64,000 nt of DNA from Papaver somniferum (lineage: Eukaryota > Streptophyta > Magnoliopsida > Ranunculales > Papaveraceae): the NCBI RefSeq assembly GCF_003573695.1, contig NC_039362.1:193250827-193314826 (forward strand). The letters run 5' to 3'. The number at the start of each line of letters is the position of its first letter. Within the stretch, counting starts at the first letter, position 1. Under the pieces are notes generated by a model. That model saw nothing but the letters and a program-made list of their open reading frames with translations, was not told the DNA's origin and searched no databases. The translations under genes and the position numbers were made by a program. Below, in pieces: positions 10,831-25,119 of this stretch.

Positions 10831-11555
10831 GTATGGTCAGAAGTTCCGGATGTTTTACTAGATATACCTTCCTGCTGAATTTATGAAACACCTTATACAC
10901 GATAGCATGATAAAGTAACAGTATTCACCACAAACACAACCACAAACTAGGAAAGTATCCAATCACGGAAAACTTAGAGAGACTAATAAAATTTACAATC
11001 CTACGGATTCACTGATTCAGTATTTTCCCTTGTATATTTGTACAGTTTCTTTAAAGTTATCTTTTGACCAGTAAAATTCTTGTTTTAGTAAATTTTTCAT
11101 TCTAAGGCTAAACACTAAAAGAATTCATCGTATTTTGATGTGTATTACAAAACTGAAGTTTTTTAGATGGTCAGAGCCAAAAGAAGCATGGATAAAATTG
11201 AATACAGATAGATTAAAAACTGAAAATTAGCATTAGCCTAGGCAGTAAAATGGTGACGAACTAGTTCAGATGTACAGTAATTCATAGTCTAGCTCCAGCT
11301 AATCATGCACATGAATCCACTGCTCTGCCAATTTGGCTTTCAAGTAATGAAAAATAAATCATCAGTCATTGGAGGGCTTGCATAAGGAAGGAGACCCAGT
11401 CAGGCTATAGTGTTTGGCTCCTGGGTTAGGCCTTCAATATGGTTAACCGTTTGTCTCTTGAAACAGATAAGGGAGCACTATTACAGTAAAACATCAAAAT
11501 TTAATTGATTCTTGAAATTATATATTTCAGCTAGAGAAATGTAAAGAGGACAGAC
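10830..11555. other. Intergenic, 3' of FBD-family gene 2
   Basis: Non-coding AT-rich sequence. Some phrases (11040-11110, cttttgaccagtaaaattcttg) recur near 8275-8310 downstream of gene 1, consistent with tandem duplication of the gene pair with its flanks. Nothing else recognised. Confidence 0.4.
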
Positions 11556-11558
11556 CTT

Positions 11559-13168
11559 CTAACCCGGGTGAGAATAGAGTTTGAACACACAACTTGCTGA
11601 GGCTCTTGGAAGACTCGATAACTCTGCCATTATTACTTGTTCGCTTTCCATATCAAGACTGCGATCACCGTAAATCATCATTGTCTCCAGAGTTCTTGCA
11701 TTCCTCAAAATTAGTTTCACCCACCTAATCTCCCTTGGGTCGCCAGAAAAGTTTTTAAAGCTAACTGACTTGAGCTGTAGAAAAATACATCTAGTGGCCA
11801 CCGTATCAATCTCCCAAGCATTGTTTCCCTTGTCATTGTTGTCTTCGCCCTCAGCAGTGCCAAAGTTATTGTCTTCAATATCGTGGTTGTCTTCACCTTC
11901 ATCATTATCCTCGTCGTCAACCTCATCATCAGTAAACTGGAATACTTCGAAAAAGGATAGACAGGCGTCAAAAGAAAGATAACTGCATGGGTATAAATAG
12001 CTAGAAAATGTATCTCAAGAAAAATAACATCCAGATTCAAAAAGTTTTTGCACTTGCCCCTTTAAACTCCAGATTAGGTGCTGTTTTGAGGAAAGCAATG
12101 AGTGCATTATCAGTGGTTGTTTTCTGAGTCAGGTTCAACTTGAACAAATAATGATATGTTGGCAAATTTCTCACGAAGCCGTTTGCAATGGAGAGAATCT
12201 GTTCGTAACAAACCAATCATGAAAAACATATCAGCCTCAAAGGGTCAAATTTTTCAGAGTACGGCATAAATAGGAATTTCCAAAAGATAGCAGTAATCAG
12301 GCATACCTGTAGAGTTCGATCAGAAATTGATAGATAGTTTACACGTGAAAGCGTTCGGACAAACTTACGTACAGCTGCAACTTGACCAATCTTTTGCTCT
12401 CTTGTTGCACCATAATCGTCTTCGAAGTCAATTTTGGCTTCAACCAGATTCCGAAATCTAGACAAAAGATATTCTTTTGCAACCCTTCCTTTGTAGGTGA
12501 GATATTCCAAATTTGGTGCATGAATTTTGAGAGCACAGTCTCTAAAACCATCTTCATTTTCTTGCCGATTAAGAATTTTCAAGATTTTCAGTGTGGGATT
12601 TGAAATACAGAAACTGCTCACATCAATCCAATTGCAGAATCCAATTACAAGATCTTCAAGAACAGCGCAAGTGGAAAAGAATTGCTCATTCCAGCAGTTG
12701 CTGGTAAATTTGACTCCATAAAGGTGAAGGCGCTTGAGTCTTGGAAAAGAGATATCTTTAGGGAAGTAGATGTTAGGGGTTATTTCTAGTGTCAACGACA
12801 GGACTGATGCACTACTGCAAAGAGACAATGGAACAGAGAATGGTTTTCCTTGTTCTAAAAATAGACTGAGCTCTTGAATCTCAAGCCTTATCAAATTAGA
12901 GATCCATGAATTAACCCGAGACTCATTCAAGTGTGTATTCCAGAGTAGAGAGAATTTCTGAACGTTTGATATATTATGACGATGCAATGTTCCATCAAGA
13001 AAATCCATGAATTTATTGGTTTCCAAAGAAGAGGGAAACCAGTGTTTGAAATCAAGAGTAGGGATAGAGGTCTAGATGTAATTCCATAGTTTTGATTTCA
13101 AGGAAGGAAATAATATGGTGAAGAAGTGAGTCAGGTAAGTCACTGATCAAATCTTTAGCCTCAGTCAT
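11559..13168 (-). pseudogene. F-box/LRR/FBD protein, gene 2, broken in the F-box
   Basis: Paralogue of gene 1. It starts at ATG 13168 and reads MTEAKDLISDLPDSLLHHII then SFLEIK, the first half of an F-box. The next ten or so residues (the ARTCVLSKRW region) are deleted with a frame change, and the resumed frame WNYI-TSIPTLDFKHWF has TAG at 13074-13072 where gene 1 has Trp. From 13026 the LRR region is open to CAG at 12307 before a GTATGC donor. Exon 2 (after GAACAG, from about 12197) reads ILSIANGFVRNLPTYHYLFK. The last exon (about 11940-11559) has an acidic linker (TDDEVDDEDNDEGEDNH) and an FBD domain (LKSVSFKNFSGDPREIRWVK, then LILRNARTLETMMIY) to the stop. The F-box cannot be made as read, so loss of SCF binding is inferred; a start at 13026 would give an LRR-FBD protein without F-box. 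Confidence 0.75.
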
Positions 13169-13169
13169 G

Positions 13170-14100
13170 CTGTTTGGTCCCTTCAATAGCTTATGATTAT
13201 TAAAATCCATGCTTTCGACTTTTCTGTTAAAAGAGGAAGATAAATGAATGGGAATTAGGGATCAGCAAAGTGAACATGTCTCCAAAAACCCATTTTACTA
13301 CCATCAGTAGTCGATTTTAGTCATGTTTGATGATTACAATCACCCAATAGCAGATCCCAATACAAAAATATCATGTGCTGAACATAATTTGGCTAACAAT
13401 AGGCAATACAATAACAGATATCAATTTCTATCAGACTATGAAGCACGAATTCTAATAAATGTAGATAATTTCTTTTCAGCATTTTGTCAAACACTTAAAA
13501 GGTACAGTTAATTCCAATTCCCAAACAAACTAACAGATAACGAAAGATTAAACATAAAACTTGGAAAAAATTACAAAAGATACCGAGATTTACCTGAATA
13601 TCTGCCTGCAGATGAAATTTTGTGCCAAATTGGAAGAATCGGGGTCCAATTCAGAATAAAAGAAAGGCTGATAGCATGGAAACCGAATACTGCAATCATC
13701 AAAATTAGGGGAAAAGTTAGAAATTATTTCAGCTTTAAATAGGGTATTTTTATTTTTTATTTTGAAGCGTTATTGTTGCCAAAAGAAGGTTCAACCGAGT
13801 CAGCTCATCAGGCTCTGAGTTGGAACTATGGCACATCGACCCTTTTTAGTTTGTTTATACTGGCGGGCTTTGAAACCCGAGTGTTTTCCTTTTTGAAACC
13901 TGTTTTGAGGCATGCTAATTTTTTTTTTAGGCATTCAAGGCAATGATATCATGTGGTAAAATCAATAACCCTTTATCCATTATATTTTTATATCACGGCA
14001 ATAATGTCCTTATCATTAGTGTTAACGATAGTAGTTTTTATGTAAACACGAATTATATTAATCAAGAAATATAGTACAACAATTTAAAATCTCATTTTTG
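13170..14100. other. Upstream region of FBD-family gene 2 and intergenic DNA
   Basis: AT-rich non-coding sequence. The plus-strand ORF at 13323-13511 has no recognisable content. The first few hundred bases probably include the leader of the minus-strand gene. Confidence 0.35.
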
Positions 14101-14119
14101 TCAAAAACATTGGAAATAA

Positions 14120-15850
14120 TACTAGATTTTAAAACCCTGTGTTTAACGTGAGAGAACTTGTGCCGAAGATGCTTTACTCGAGCTTATTTTGCTATTTGGT
14201 CCGCCGCAGAGTTATATTTCCTGTGTTATATACGTTACCTGGGCTTGCGGAAGTTTCTTCAGTATTGAGTTCACTTCTTATATGGTGTTATCCGCACTCC
14301 AAGGAGAATCTTTACAAGACTTGTTGATCGTCTCCGCCAAAGTTTTGCAGTCCGTTGCTATTGAGACACTGGATAATATATTTTTACTTAACCATGAAGA
14401 TGCCTTTAGTAAAGCTTTTTAATATGGGCGAAAAGCTGAGGAGGCACACTCCGAACCAGCTTCAATAAACATAAATGATTCGTTGTCCACAGAATAAAGT
14501 AAAAAAGTATATCGCATGGTCGAATCCTCTATTTTGAAAACCGCATCAATAAATATTATCCAATCCGAAGATAGGTCAGACCATTTCTTTTTGGGTTTAT
14601 TTCTTTTTTGAATCTTCATTATGTTTTGGATCCTTGCATGAGTATTCTGGTTTAGAATTTTTTTGGATTTGCTCCATAAGGTGAATCGGGTACGGGTTTA
14701 TTTTCTCAAAAACTACCGAACATCTGTGCTTCCAAATGAACCAGGATATATATAGTAGCTATATTATCCGATAGTTGAGTGAAATATTGGTCCGTGATCC
14801 ACACTTTTATCCAATTTTCTATGGAATCCGAAGTAATTCCAACATTCACCGCTTTTAGAGAAAGACCAAACCAAATTGCTCTTGCAAAGGGGCAAGCGCG
14901 AAAAAGATGTTGTTCTGATTCTTGTTATTAGGATTTACACATTGGACACTCTGTGTTTATGTCTGAATTATGCCCCCCGAGTCTTGAGTTAGTTGGAAGT
15001 GCTTTTTGAGCTAATTTCCAGACGAATAATATTATTCTTGGTATTACTTGGATTTTTCATATTTTTTGCCAGGGAAAGAAGGTTAATGAATTAGTCTCTT
15101 GATCTTGGTTTATGAGAAAGTTATAAACATTTTTTGCTGAGAAGGTTCCTGAAGGATGATGTTGCCATCTGGCTTTGTCTTGTTCTTGTCTTTTTGGAGT
15201 AATAGCTAGGATTTTTGCTTTTATTTCTAGGTAAAAATAAATATCAAGTTTTTCTTGATCCCATGTATCCTCGGTAGTGATCAACTCATTTACCCTCCGT
15301 GGAACCGGCTCTTGAATATTAATAGGCTTCTGAATAATATATGTGCTAGGAACCCATTTGTCTTCCCAAATTTTTGTGAAGCTCCATTTTTTACTGGACA
15401 GATAAAATTGCCTTCAAGATCCAAATCTTTTTTTTATACTAGTCCAAATCTAAGATAATTTGGAAGATCTAGAGAATTCCAGAGGATGAGAGTTTGGAAA
15501 ATATTTTGCTTTGAGAAGTTGAACCCAAAGTTGATCTTGCTCTGAGATGAGACGGATAGCTATTTTAGTAAGGAGAGCTATGTTAAAATGGTGCGGATTC
15601 TTGATTCCAAGACCTCGTTGAGATATAGGCTTGCAGATGCTGGCCCAAGCCCTAATATATCCTCCTCTGCTTTTGGGCTTGTCTTTTTTCCACCAGAAAT
15701 CTCTTTGGATTTTGTCCATCTGATCTAGCGTTTCTTTAGGAAGAGCTAGCACTTGCATTTGGTAAGTTGGATACCTTGAAGAATGGATTTTATTAGAACT
15801 GTTCTGCCATCTTGAGAGAGAGCAGTTTAGATTTCCAGCCTTGATAATAA
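14120..15850 (-). pseudogene. LINE (L1-type) remnant: end of reverse transcriptase, zf-RVT and RNase H
   Basis: Minus-strand frames read in order as the C-terminal half of a plant L1 ORF2. 15758-15450 gives MQVLALPKETLDQMDKIQRD, FWWKKDKPKSRGGYIRAW, and KPISQRGLGIKNPHHFN, the typical region just after the RT core. 15284-15057 gives the zf-RVT segment (DKARWQHHPSGTFSAKNVYN). It continues around 15050-14900 with KLAQKALPTNSRL and a Cys/His remnant (CSEQHLFRACPFARAIW-like). 14619-14419 has decayed RNase H sequence. Stops and frame changes break it repeatedly. No poly-A tail or target duplication was fixed, so the ends are approximate. Confidence 0.7.
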
Positions 15851-16520
15851 TTAGAATATAATATTAATAATTAGTAGTTAATGTTGATGATTAGTAGTTA
15901 ATGTTGATGATTATTAGTTAATGATTATATAGCCTTAGTTATTTCAGTTTGTTGCATGGAGGAGACAAAAGAGTAAAGCATAAAGGAGACAAAAGAGATG
16001 GAGAATCATACATACTTCTAATTCATTGTGTTGCTCATTAAATACATGTAAGAAAGCAAGATAGAGTAGCTATTACCATTACATGTGTAGTTAGTGGAAG
16101 AGAAAAGACAACGGGTGTCAAACATGAAGGAGAGTATGCCTTTTCAGTAGAGTCGTGCTCAGGACGAAAGTTTGAAACATTGGGGCTCTAGTTTCTGTTA
16201 ATCTGTTTGTTTTTTGTTCTACTTATTTTTATATCCTAGAAAAATATGGTTTATTCACTATGCATCCTTCATCACCATCTATAAATGAATACCTCTCCAT
16301 AAACTGCAAGATTGAAATGTTAAAAGATCAGACTGCAGAAAAAAGGAAGTAAATTATACAGGTATGCTCTAATCCTATAAATTCTTTCTGAAATGACGAG
16401 GGTACCCAAATACACCACAATCGTTTGGTTTCAACCCGTAAATATGATACCTTGAGTGATAAAAAGTTAAGACAATACAACTTTAAGATATTCACCGCAT
16501 AATATTTACGGTCCAAAACC
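15850..16520. repeat. Short tandem repeats and uncharacterised DNA
   Basis: Near 15868-15935 the unit attagtagttaatgttgatg is repeated in tandem with variation, and aaaggagacaaaagag is repeated near 15958-15996. The rest is AT-rich with no gene seen. Confidence 0.5.
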
Positions 16521-16530
16521 GCTACTAAAG

Positions 16531-17010
16531 GATCAATATCAAGTGATTAGAATTAACGTGCAAGTTTTATTTACTTTATTATAATAAAACAATTATAATG
16601 CGTGAATTAAATTAAATAACACATCAATATTTTGTTAACGAATAAACCGTAAATGCAGAAAAACCCCGAGACCTAGTTCAGTTTTGAATACTCTCAGAGT
16701 TCTGTCTTGGTATTCACATGCGTTGGCCAAACGGTTGTAGGCGCACGAATATTTAGGAAATTAAGTAACTAGTGGTAGATTACTTGGTCTCAAATATACG
16801 AAGTTGTCTTTGTTATTTGTATAACGTCCTAACTATGAGAGTATTCAAAACTGAACTAGGTCTCGAGGTTTTTCTGCATTTGCGGTTTCCTCGTTAACAA
16901 AATCTTGTTATGTCATTTACTTTAATTGCACATTATAATTACTTAGTTATAATAAAATAAATACACTTGTGCGTTAATCTAAAACACTTGATAAGGATCT
17001 TATATATAGC
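16531..17010. repeat. Large inverted repeat of a dispersed retroelement-like sequence
   Basis: The left arm (about 16531-16700) and right arm (about 16845-17010) are reverse complements over roughly 165 bp with mismatches, around a spacer of about 145 bp. Key phrases on the right arm are gagagtattcaaaactgaac, taggtctcgaggtttttctg, cctcgttaacaaaatcttgt and cacttgataaggatc; each appears inverted on the left arm. A third, single copy lies at about 8090-8265. This is two copies in inverted orientation, which would fold as a long imperfect hairpin if transcribed. Confidence 0.7.
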
Positions 17011-17657
17011 ATATCGGTTTCATGCCGCAACTATTATCAAGTATATACCTTATTTGATATCGTTGGTGACTATCGAACGACATTGTGATTACTGAATGAT
17101 GGAGTCTCTATCGCTCGGTAAAAGCTACACCGCGCCTGACTTATTAGCTACTTATTCGGTTATATATATATGTCACTTTGGTATATCCATAGTGGTGCAA
17201 AAGTGAGAAATCTCAAAATTCTCTATGTCCATAGGAACTGGCCTTAGGCTTACTCCTATGCACATGTTAAACAACTTATTTTGTCACTTAGCATCCACTA
17301 TGGGTATGGAAAAGTGTAAAATGTATGTGGTAAAGTGTCAAATATACCACTTAGGCATACATGACAGAGTTTTCAGCGAGCGATAAAATGTCCATCGTTA
17401 TATGGTCTTAACATCGCTCGTTGGTCTATCCAACACCAGCAGTAGTCACGTTATAGCTTGTTGACTAGATCATCGCTCAACAGTTTCTCATCCAATGACT
17501 AAAATTCCCCTTCCCTATAAATACCCAAGTTCAAATTCATTTCAACTCACATCAGAATTTATAAATATCCCGAAAGTTTCTTTGTTTCTCAATATTCTTC
17601 TGATCTAATTCAAGATAACTAACTACACAGTCTCTACACTTCTTAATTTATTGTAAT

Positions 17658-18582
17658 ATGGATTCACAATCTCAAAGTCAACGCGACGGTAAAGGTAAAA
17701 AGATCAAAGTTCGGGGTAAAAAATTCAATATCACAGAAGATGAATGTATTTGTCGTCATTATGTTTATTTTAACTAAGATTGTATCGATGGTGCACAACA
17801 GCATGGTAACACCGTGTGGGATAAAAAATTTCTGAGATATCAAACGCAAACCATGAACATCAATGATCGTGATGCAACTGGGTTGGAACTACTCTTCATT
17901 GTAATCAATAGCGAAGTGGCTTCTCATGTTACCGCGGTAATGAAAGCCACGAGAGGCCAGAGTGTTCTTGTGGATGGTGAAGTTGAAAGACAGGTTGTGC
18001 AGAATGGCAGCGTAAAAATGGCAAAAAAAAATTCATTCGAAAGTTGTTATCATATTTTGAAGGTGATGAATAAATATAATCCGGACGTGTTAACAGCTAA
18101 TCAACAAGTACCCGAAAGGTCACCATACAATTCTTCTCTCTCAACACCAAATTCTCCACTATTTTCAACATGTCCATCAAATGCTTCACCAGATACCCCA
18201 AGAAACCCGAATGTCAACTTGGTTATCAGTAATGATGATGCTAATAAGAAACTTCTAAGAAGAAACAGAGCAAAAATTTCTAGAAAATTAGCTCAAGAAG
18301 AGGGAAGCTCAGATACTTTTATCATGACAGAGTTTATGGAAAATTTGTTAATGACTATGACAATTTTTAAAACAAGTAGACGAAAAAAATTGTCAATGAC
18401 TATGACAAGCATAACATTCTTCAAGCTGACACTTCAATTATGAACTCCCAACAAAAACATGTGTGGCGATCGAATTTGACAGGCTACAATTGCAATCATA
18501 TATTGAACAACAAGCTCGATTTAATAACAACCAAACTGATGTATATGATGAGTTCGATGAAATAATACCTTTAGATAATTGA
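17658..18582 (+). pseudogene. PIF/Harbinger ORF1 (Myb/SANT-like, GST/NAM-associated type), broken
   Basis: It starts MDSQSQSQRDGKGKKIKVRG, then KKFNITEDECICRHYVYFN and an in-frame TAA at 17775. It continues in frame with GAQQHGNTVWDKKFLRYQ (a decayed SANT-like domain), MAKKNSFESCYHILK, a Ser/Pro/Asn-rich linker, and the basic DDANKKLLRRNRAKI segment typical of these partners, which bind DNA and assist the transposase. A frame change near 18340-18440 separates this from the end of the protein (IEFDRLQLQSYIEQQARF, stop at 18580-18582). The nonsense codon and frameshift make it a pseudogene. Confidence 0.7.
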
Positions 18583-18789
18583 TGTATTAATTTTAGTTTT
18601 TATTTGAAATATGGAATTTTACTTTGTAATGTTCTTACATTTTGAAATATAAAGTTGCTTAATTCGAAATGTTGTTGCATTCTATTTAATAATAAGTTAA
18701 TTCATTAACCTAGTATTGAACAAACAAACTACAAACAAATAAATAGTTAAATGTTTAAACTGATACATAAAATAAAACTTAATTATTAC

Positions 18790-20109
18790 GCCCACCGACT
18801 CTTTCATATCCTCCCAAAGATTCACTGATAGATTTTCTCTTCACCTGTCATACAGATTGTGGTTCTGAATGCAATTAGTCGTTTGTCCATAGTTTCTTGC
18901 AAGCACACCTCTTTGTGGTTGAATCTCGGGCCTCAAATCTTCATCTTCATAGTTAGTCTGCTCCTCATCATGACGATTTTACTGAATTACCACGTTATGT
19001 ATACTTAGGAAAGTGAGCATAGTGTTGTGCATTTCACAAGGACTTTAACTTCGATATGGCCCACAAAAAATAGTGAACTCCCTCTTCAAAATTCCTAAAT
19101 CCCCATCCACATCCTTCCTCAAAGCCATTTGGCGTTCGATAAAATGCAAGAATAAATTACCCAATGCGCCGGCAGGGGGATGACAATAACATTAAACCAA
19201 GGTTGACCATTTTGGATAGATACTATTTACAAGATAATACCCATGAGTATATTAATTTCCACTGATTGTGAAACAGACTTCGAGATAAATTCCATAATTT
19301 AGATCTTCAAGTAGAGGCGACTTGTGCAAAAAATTAATATCATTGTGTGAACCCGGAAGACCAAAAAAAGCGTGCCATATCCAACAATCATAAGAAGCAG
19401 CAACTTCAAGGATAACGATTGTTTCGGGTAATGACCCTTATATTGATCAGCCCAATAAACAGGGCATCCCTGCCATGCCCAATACATGCAATCAAGACTA
19501 CCAAGCATTCCTTGGAATCCCCTATCCCGACTCTCGCTTAATATTTGTCTAACATCTTCCTCGGGTGGTTTTCTTAAATACGTTAGACCAAAATGATTAA
19601 TTATTCACAAAACAATGAAATTAGATAAATGAATCGAAGTTGTTTTTCCCGTTTGAAGATACTCATCATTCGCATCCGCTGGTTTGTCATAACCTAGAAT
19701 CCTTATAAACGAAGTAACTTTTTGTTTAGGACTATGACCTCTAATATTTAGTGCATCAAAATGATGATTAAATTGAGGTTTTACTCGACAAATCTCATCA
19801 ATAATCTTTTTCACCAGGTGCCGAGGCATGCAGAATCGCTTGAACAGAGTACACAAATTTGGGAAAAAAATAACCGTGCATCAGCTTCTGGTGGTATTCC
19901 CTCCCTCGATACGTATATCTTCTTGAGAATACTTCTTTTGACTCTGAAACTCTAGGTATTTGGACCGAATGTACGAGCACCAGAGTGTCGATTAGTTTTT
20001 TATCTTCATCTTCCTCATTATCAAGTTATTCCAACCTTGGTTGATGCATTTCTTGCTGTAATCTACACCGATTCATAATAAAATTGCTCTATTCATTGAA
20101 TCTCGCCAT
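18790..20109 (-). pseudogene. PIF/Harbinger transposase (HARBI1-like nuclease), broken
   Basis: Minus-strand sequence beginning at ATG 20109 reads as a HARBI1-type DDE nuclease in several frames. 19980-19798 has RRYTYRGREYHQKLMHGYFF. 19856-19605 has MPRHLVKKIIDEICRVKPQF then IRILGYDKPADANDEYLQTG. 19508-19299 has MLGSLDCMYWAWQGCPVYWA, which includes the first catalytic Asp (SLDCM). 19160-18960 has FIERQMALRKDVDGDLGIL, the region ending the nuclease domain. Frames change several times and stops intervene, so it is inactive. Order and motifs leave little doubt about the family. Confidence 0.75.
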
Positions 20110-20429
20110 TAATGATTATAAAATTTAAAAATGAGAATACGGATAAAGAAATTGGTAAAATATATGTAAAGTAGGTGTATGTAATTTGAAGAAGTATATG
20201 GGCACATATATAGGAACCAGCAGGGGGAAATAATCGTTACGAAATAATTGTTGAATGATATTGAAACGACCAAACGATGGTAAATATGACGCCAATAATA
20301 TTTAATACTTCCATCGTTATGGACAATAACTGTTGATAATAACTCTATCACTCAGCTATTTTTCCATAGTGGCACAACTCATTTACCATTACCACATGGT
20401 AAGTCTTTTTTTGATACAAACAAAACATT

Positions 20430-20690
20430 TCATTTATTAAGTTATCTTACATAACTTCTACTGACATATTGTTCATCCTTAACTTCTTTGATAAACATAT
20501 CTGGGATGCTATAAGCAAAATCAAAACAGGATCTCTCATTTCTAGATCTATTAGCAATTACATGTGCCAAATTATTTGCAGTTCTTTTAACATGATTAAC
20601 GGAAAAGAAAGGACAAGAAAAAAGCATATGCCTTATTTCATCTACACTGTTCATACCACATGTTAAGTCCAACAACATTTTTTAACCTTG
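20430..20690 (-). pseudogene. LINE RNase H C-terminal fragment
   Basis: The minus-strand frame 20678-20442 contains FFSVNHVKRTANNLAHVIAN then SFDFAYSIPDMFIKEV-like sequence. This is the closing helix of the RNase H-like domain of plant non-LTR retrotransposons and nearby host-like proteins. Only the last 60 or so residues remain, right beside the Harbinger element's right end. Confidence 0.6.
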
Positions 20691-20884
20691 CATGTAAGAA
20701 GGCCTTTCTGGTTATAGAAAAAAAAAAAGAAAGAAACTAAACTCTGAAAATAAAAGTCAAGTGTATATACCTCTTGATACACCCCATGTCCAAGTCGCAA
20801 ACAAATACCATATCTTAACCGGTTCCTTAATACTCGCGGCCAAGTCTTTCCTTAATCAAGTTTGGCGGTGCAGTTACAAACCTT

Positions 20885-20890
20885 TATAAA
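20885..20890 (+). promoter_or_regulatory. TATA box of the polyubiquitin gene
   Basis: TATAAA at 20885-20890 lies about 110 bases before the leader-intron donor, so a transcription start near 20915-20920 would give a short first exon. Confidence 0.6.
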
Positions 20891-21001
20891 CACAGACCTC
20901 AGCAGCCCACTTTCAATATTCAAGATTCGTACGATCTCCGTCTCCGTGCCTCTTCGAGTAAAGTTTTTCTTGAGAAAATCTCTAGATTCTGTTATCACAA
21001 G

Positions 21002-23522
<2,521 letters not shown>

Positions 23523-23569
23523 AATGTCCCTTTGTGTCTGTCTGATGGCTTGCCAAACCATGATACTCT

Positions 23570-24010
23570 TTCTTTTAGATTGTTCTGTTTTTAAACATGG
23601 TGGTGACTAGTAGTATCGATTTTTTATGATTCTGTTTAGGCTCTATTATGTTCTGCCTTACGGTACCTCGGGCCATCTTGGTATTTTGGTATTCTGCTAG
23701 TGATGTCTATTTTAGATCTTTTATATTAAATTTGAAGTTGTGTTAGAAGTTAAACATCTACTTGAATGAGTTAAAACTGTACTACAGTTCAAGAGTGGAA
23801 TCAACTTCTATGTTGGTTCCAATGAACCTGGTAGGAACTACCGCCGGCTGATAATTTGGGCAAAACCACCCAGATGCTAAACATTTCTACTGTAAAAAGT
23901 GATACAAACTACTAGTGACTAATTTTGATGCTAAACATTAAGCATCTTCTTAGTCTAAATTGGGTACCAAAACATACAAAATCACACAAGAAAGCCAACT
24001 GCAAACTGAA
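23570..24010. other. Intergenic between two convergent genes
   Basis: Holds the 3' ends of the polyubiquitin gene (plus) and the HIPP gene (minus). No further gene. No poly-A signal was fixed. Confidence 0.45.
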
Positions 24011-24014
24011 CTCA

Positions 24015-25012
24015 TCACATTTGACAACAGTTTCCATTGTTTGCTGGATAATCATCCTCGTAAACAATAACTTTGTCAAAATATGGATAGGGATATACGG
24101 TGCAAAGTTTTTTTTCTTCTTCTTTCTTTTTCTTTTCTTCTTCTTCTTTCTTTTTCTTTTCTTCTTCAGGTTTCACCTCTTCAATTTTGATGATTTTTGC
24201 ATGCCCAACTTTCTTCCTCAAAGTACTTGTCAAGCCAGCAGAATCAACATTGTGCCCAATCACTACCACTTGATCCTTTTCTGGGCCTTCTAATCCCACA
24301 AAATCAACTATACCTGCATTTACATTGTTTAATTCAACCAAAATTAGAATTTCCATATAAAATGTTAGCCCATGACTCATGACAAGGACGCTATTACGAC
24401 ATTTGCCGCTCAAAATAAATCATGTAATAACCTCTTAAATCTTCTACTGGCGCAACTAGTGAATTAGTCGTCGTGAATAGTGTTAATATTAAATTTGTCG
24501 ATCACAAGGTGGTTGGTAGGTGACAGATGTAGATATTATCATTGAAGACTAATCAACGATGATGTAATTAAGGTCTAGGCGAAGTGTAAAAATCGGTATG
24601 TTTGGTGGAGATAAACAGATGCAAGGACGTAAGAGAACAGATAGACGGCCACCGGCCGGCACAAGTTGCTGCGAGGTTTCTTTTGCTGTCAAGGAGCGTT
24701 AATTACTTATTGCGAGGCCTAGCCATATTATGCTCGTGTAGCTGCTAGAAGTCTATAGAATACTGAAAGATTGTGGCATATGAATTGTCTACATACCGTC
24801 TGCCACTGCAGCGAGTTTAAGAGCTTTGGACCTACACTTGGAGCAGTGCATCTGTACCTCGATAACAATTTTTTGCTGCAGAATCATCACATATAAAATA
24901 AAAAATTAGTATCAGAATCAAGATTAATCTTTGCATATATAACTCAATCATTTACTTAGTTACATATGAACAAAACAAATTGTTAAGAGCAAATAAACAG
25001 ACTTACCTTCAT
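24015..25012 (-). CDS. Heavy-metal-associated isoprenylated plant protein (HIPP-type)
   Basis: A small metallochaperone-like protein of 127 residues from three exons: 25012-25007 (ATG AAG, then GTAAGT), 24875-24797 and 24313-24015 (384 bp, frame-consistent). Acceptors CTGCAG and ATGCAG and the exon 2 donor GTATGT are all canonical. Exon 2 carries KIVIEVQMHCSKCRSKALKL, with the metal-binding MxCxxC motif of the HMA domain (Met-His-Cys-Ser-Lys-Cys, about residues 11-16). Exon 3 completes the HMA fold (VVVIGHNVDSAGLTSTLRKK), followed by a charged Lys/Glu-rich linker (about residues 78-98) and a Tyr/Pro segment. The protein ends Cys-Cys-Gln-Met, a CaaX-type site for isoprenylation and membrane attachment. 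HIPPs are linked to metal handling and stress responses. A TATA-like element (TCTATATAAACC on the minus strand, 25116-25105) lies about 95 bases before the ATG. Confidence 0.88.
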
Positions 25013-25104
25013 GTTGTTTACGCTGTTTTCAACAAAAGAGAAGGTTGTGTATGTCTCTGGATGATGATTTCGATGTCTATGGGAAGATTATACTGTCTTC
25101 TCTT

Positions 25105-25116
25105 GGTTTATATAGA
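25105..25116 (-). promoter_or_regulatory. TATA-like element of the HIPP gene
   Basis: On the minus strand it reads TCTATATAAACC, about 95 bases upstream of the ATG at 25012, leaving room for a short leader. Confidence 0.55.
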
Positions 25117-25119
25117 CAA

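Larger units (their letters stand above)
17325..20402. mobile_element. PIF/Harbinger transposon, decayed, with both genes
   Basis: The unit encloses the two genes of a plant PIF/Harbinger element in opposite orientation: an ORF1 (SANT/Myb-like partner) on the plus strand and a DDE transposase on the minus strand, converging near 18.6-18.8 kb. The left subterminal tgtggtaaagtgtcaaatat (from 17328) and the reverse complement of the right end (atgtggtaatggtaaatgag, from about 20400) are similar, and later phrases (gtccatcgttat against gtccataacgatgg) also correspond. Exact ends and the expected 3-bp target duplication were not fixed. Both genes are broken, so it is non-autonomous now. Confidence 0.6.

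Noticed and set aside
14139..14422. Overlapping plus-strand ORFs
   Set aside because: Opposite strand of the decayed LINE RNase H region.
23925..24293. Plus-strand ORF of 122 codons rich in Phe
   Set aside because: Antisense shadow of the Lys/Glu-rich linker of the HIPP gene.
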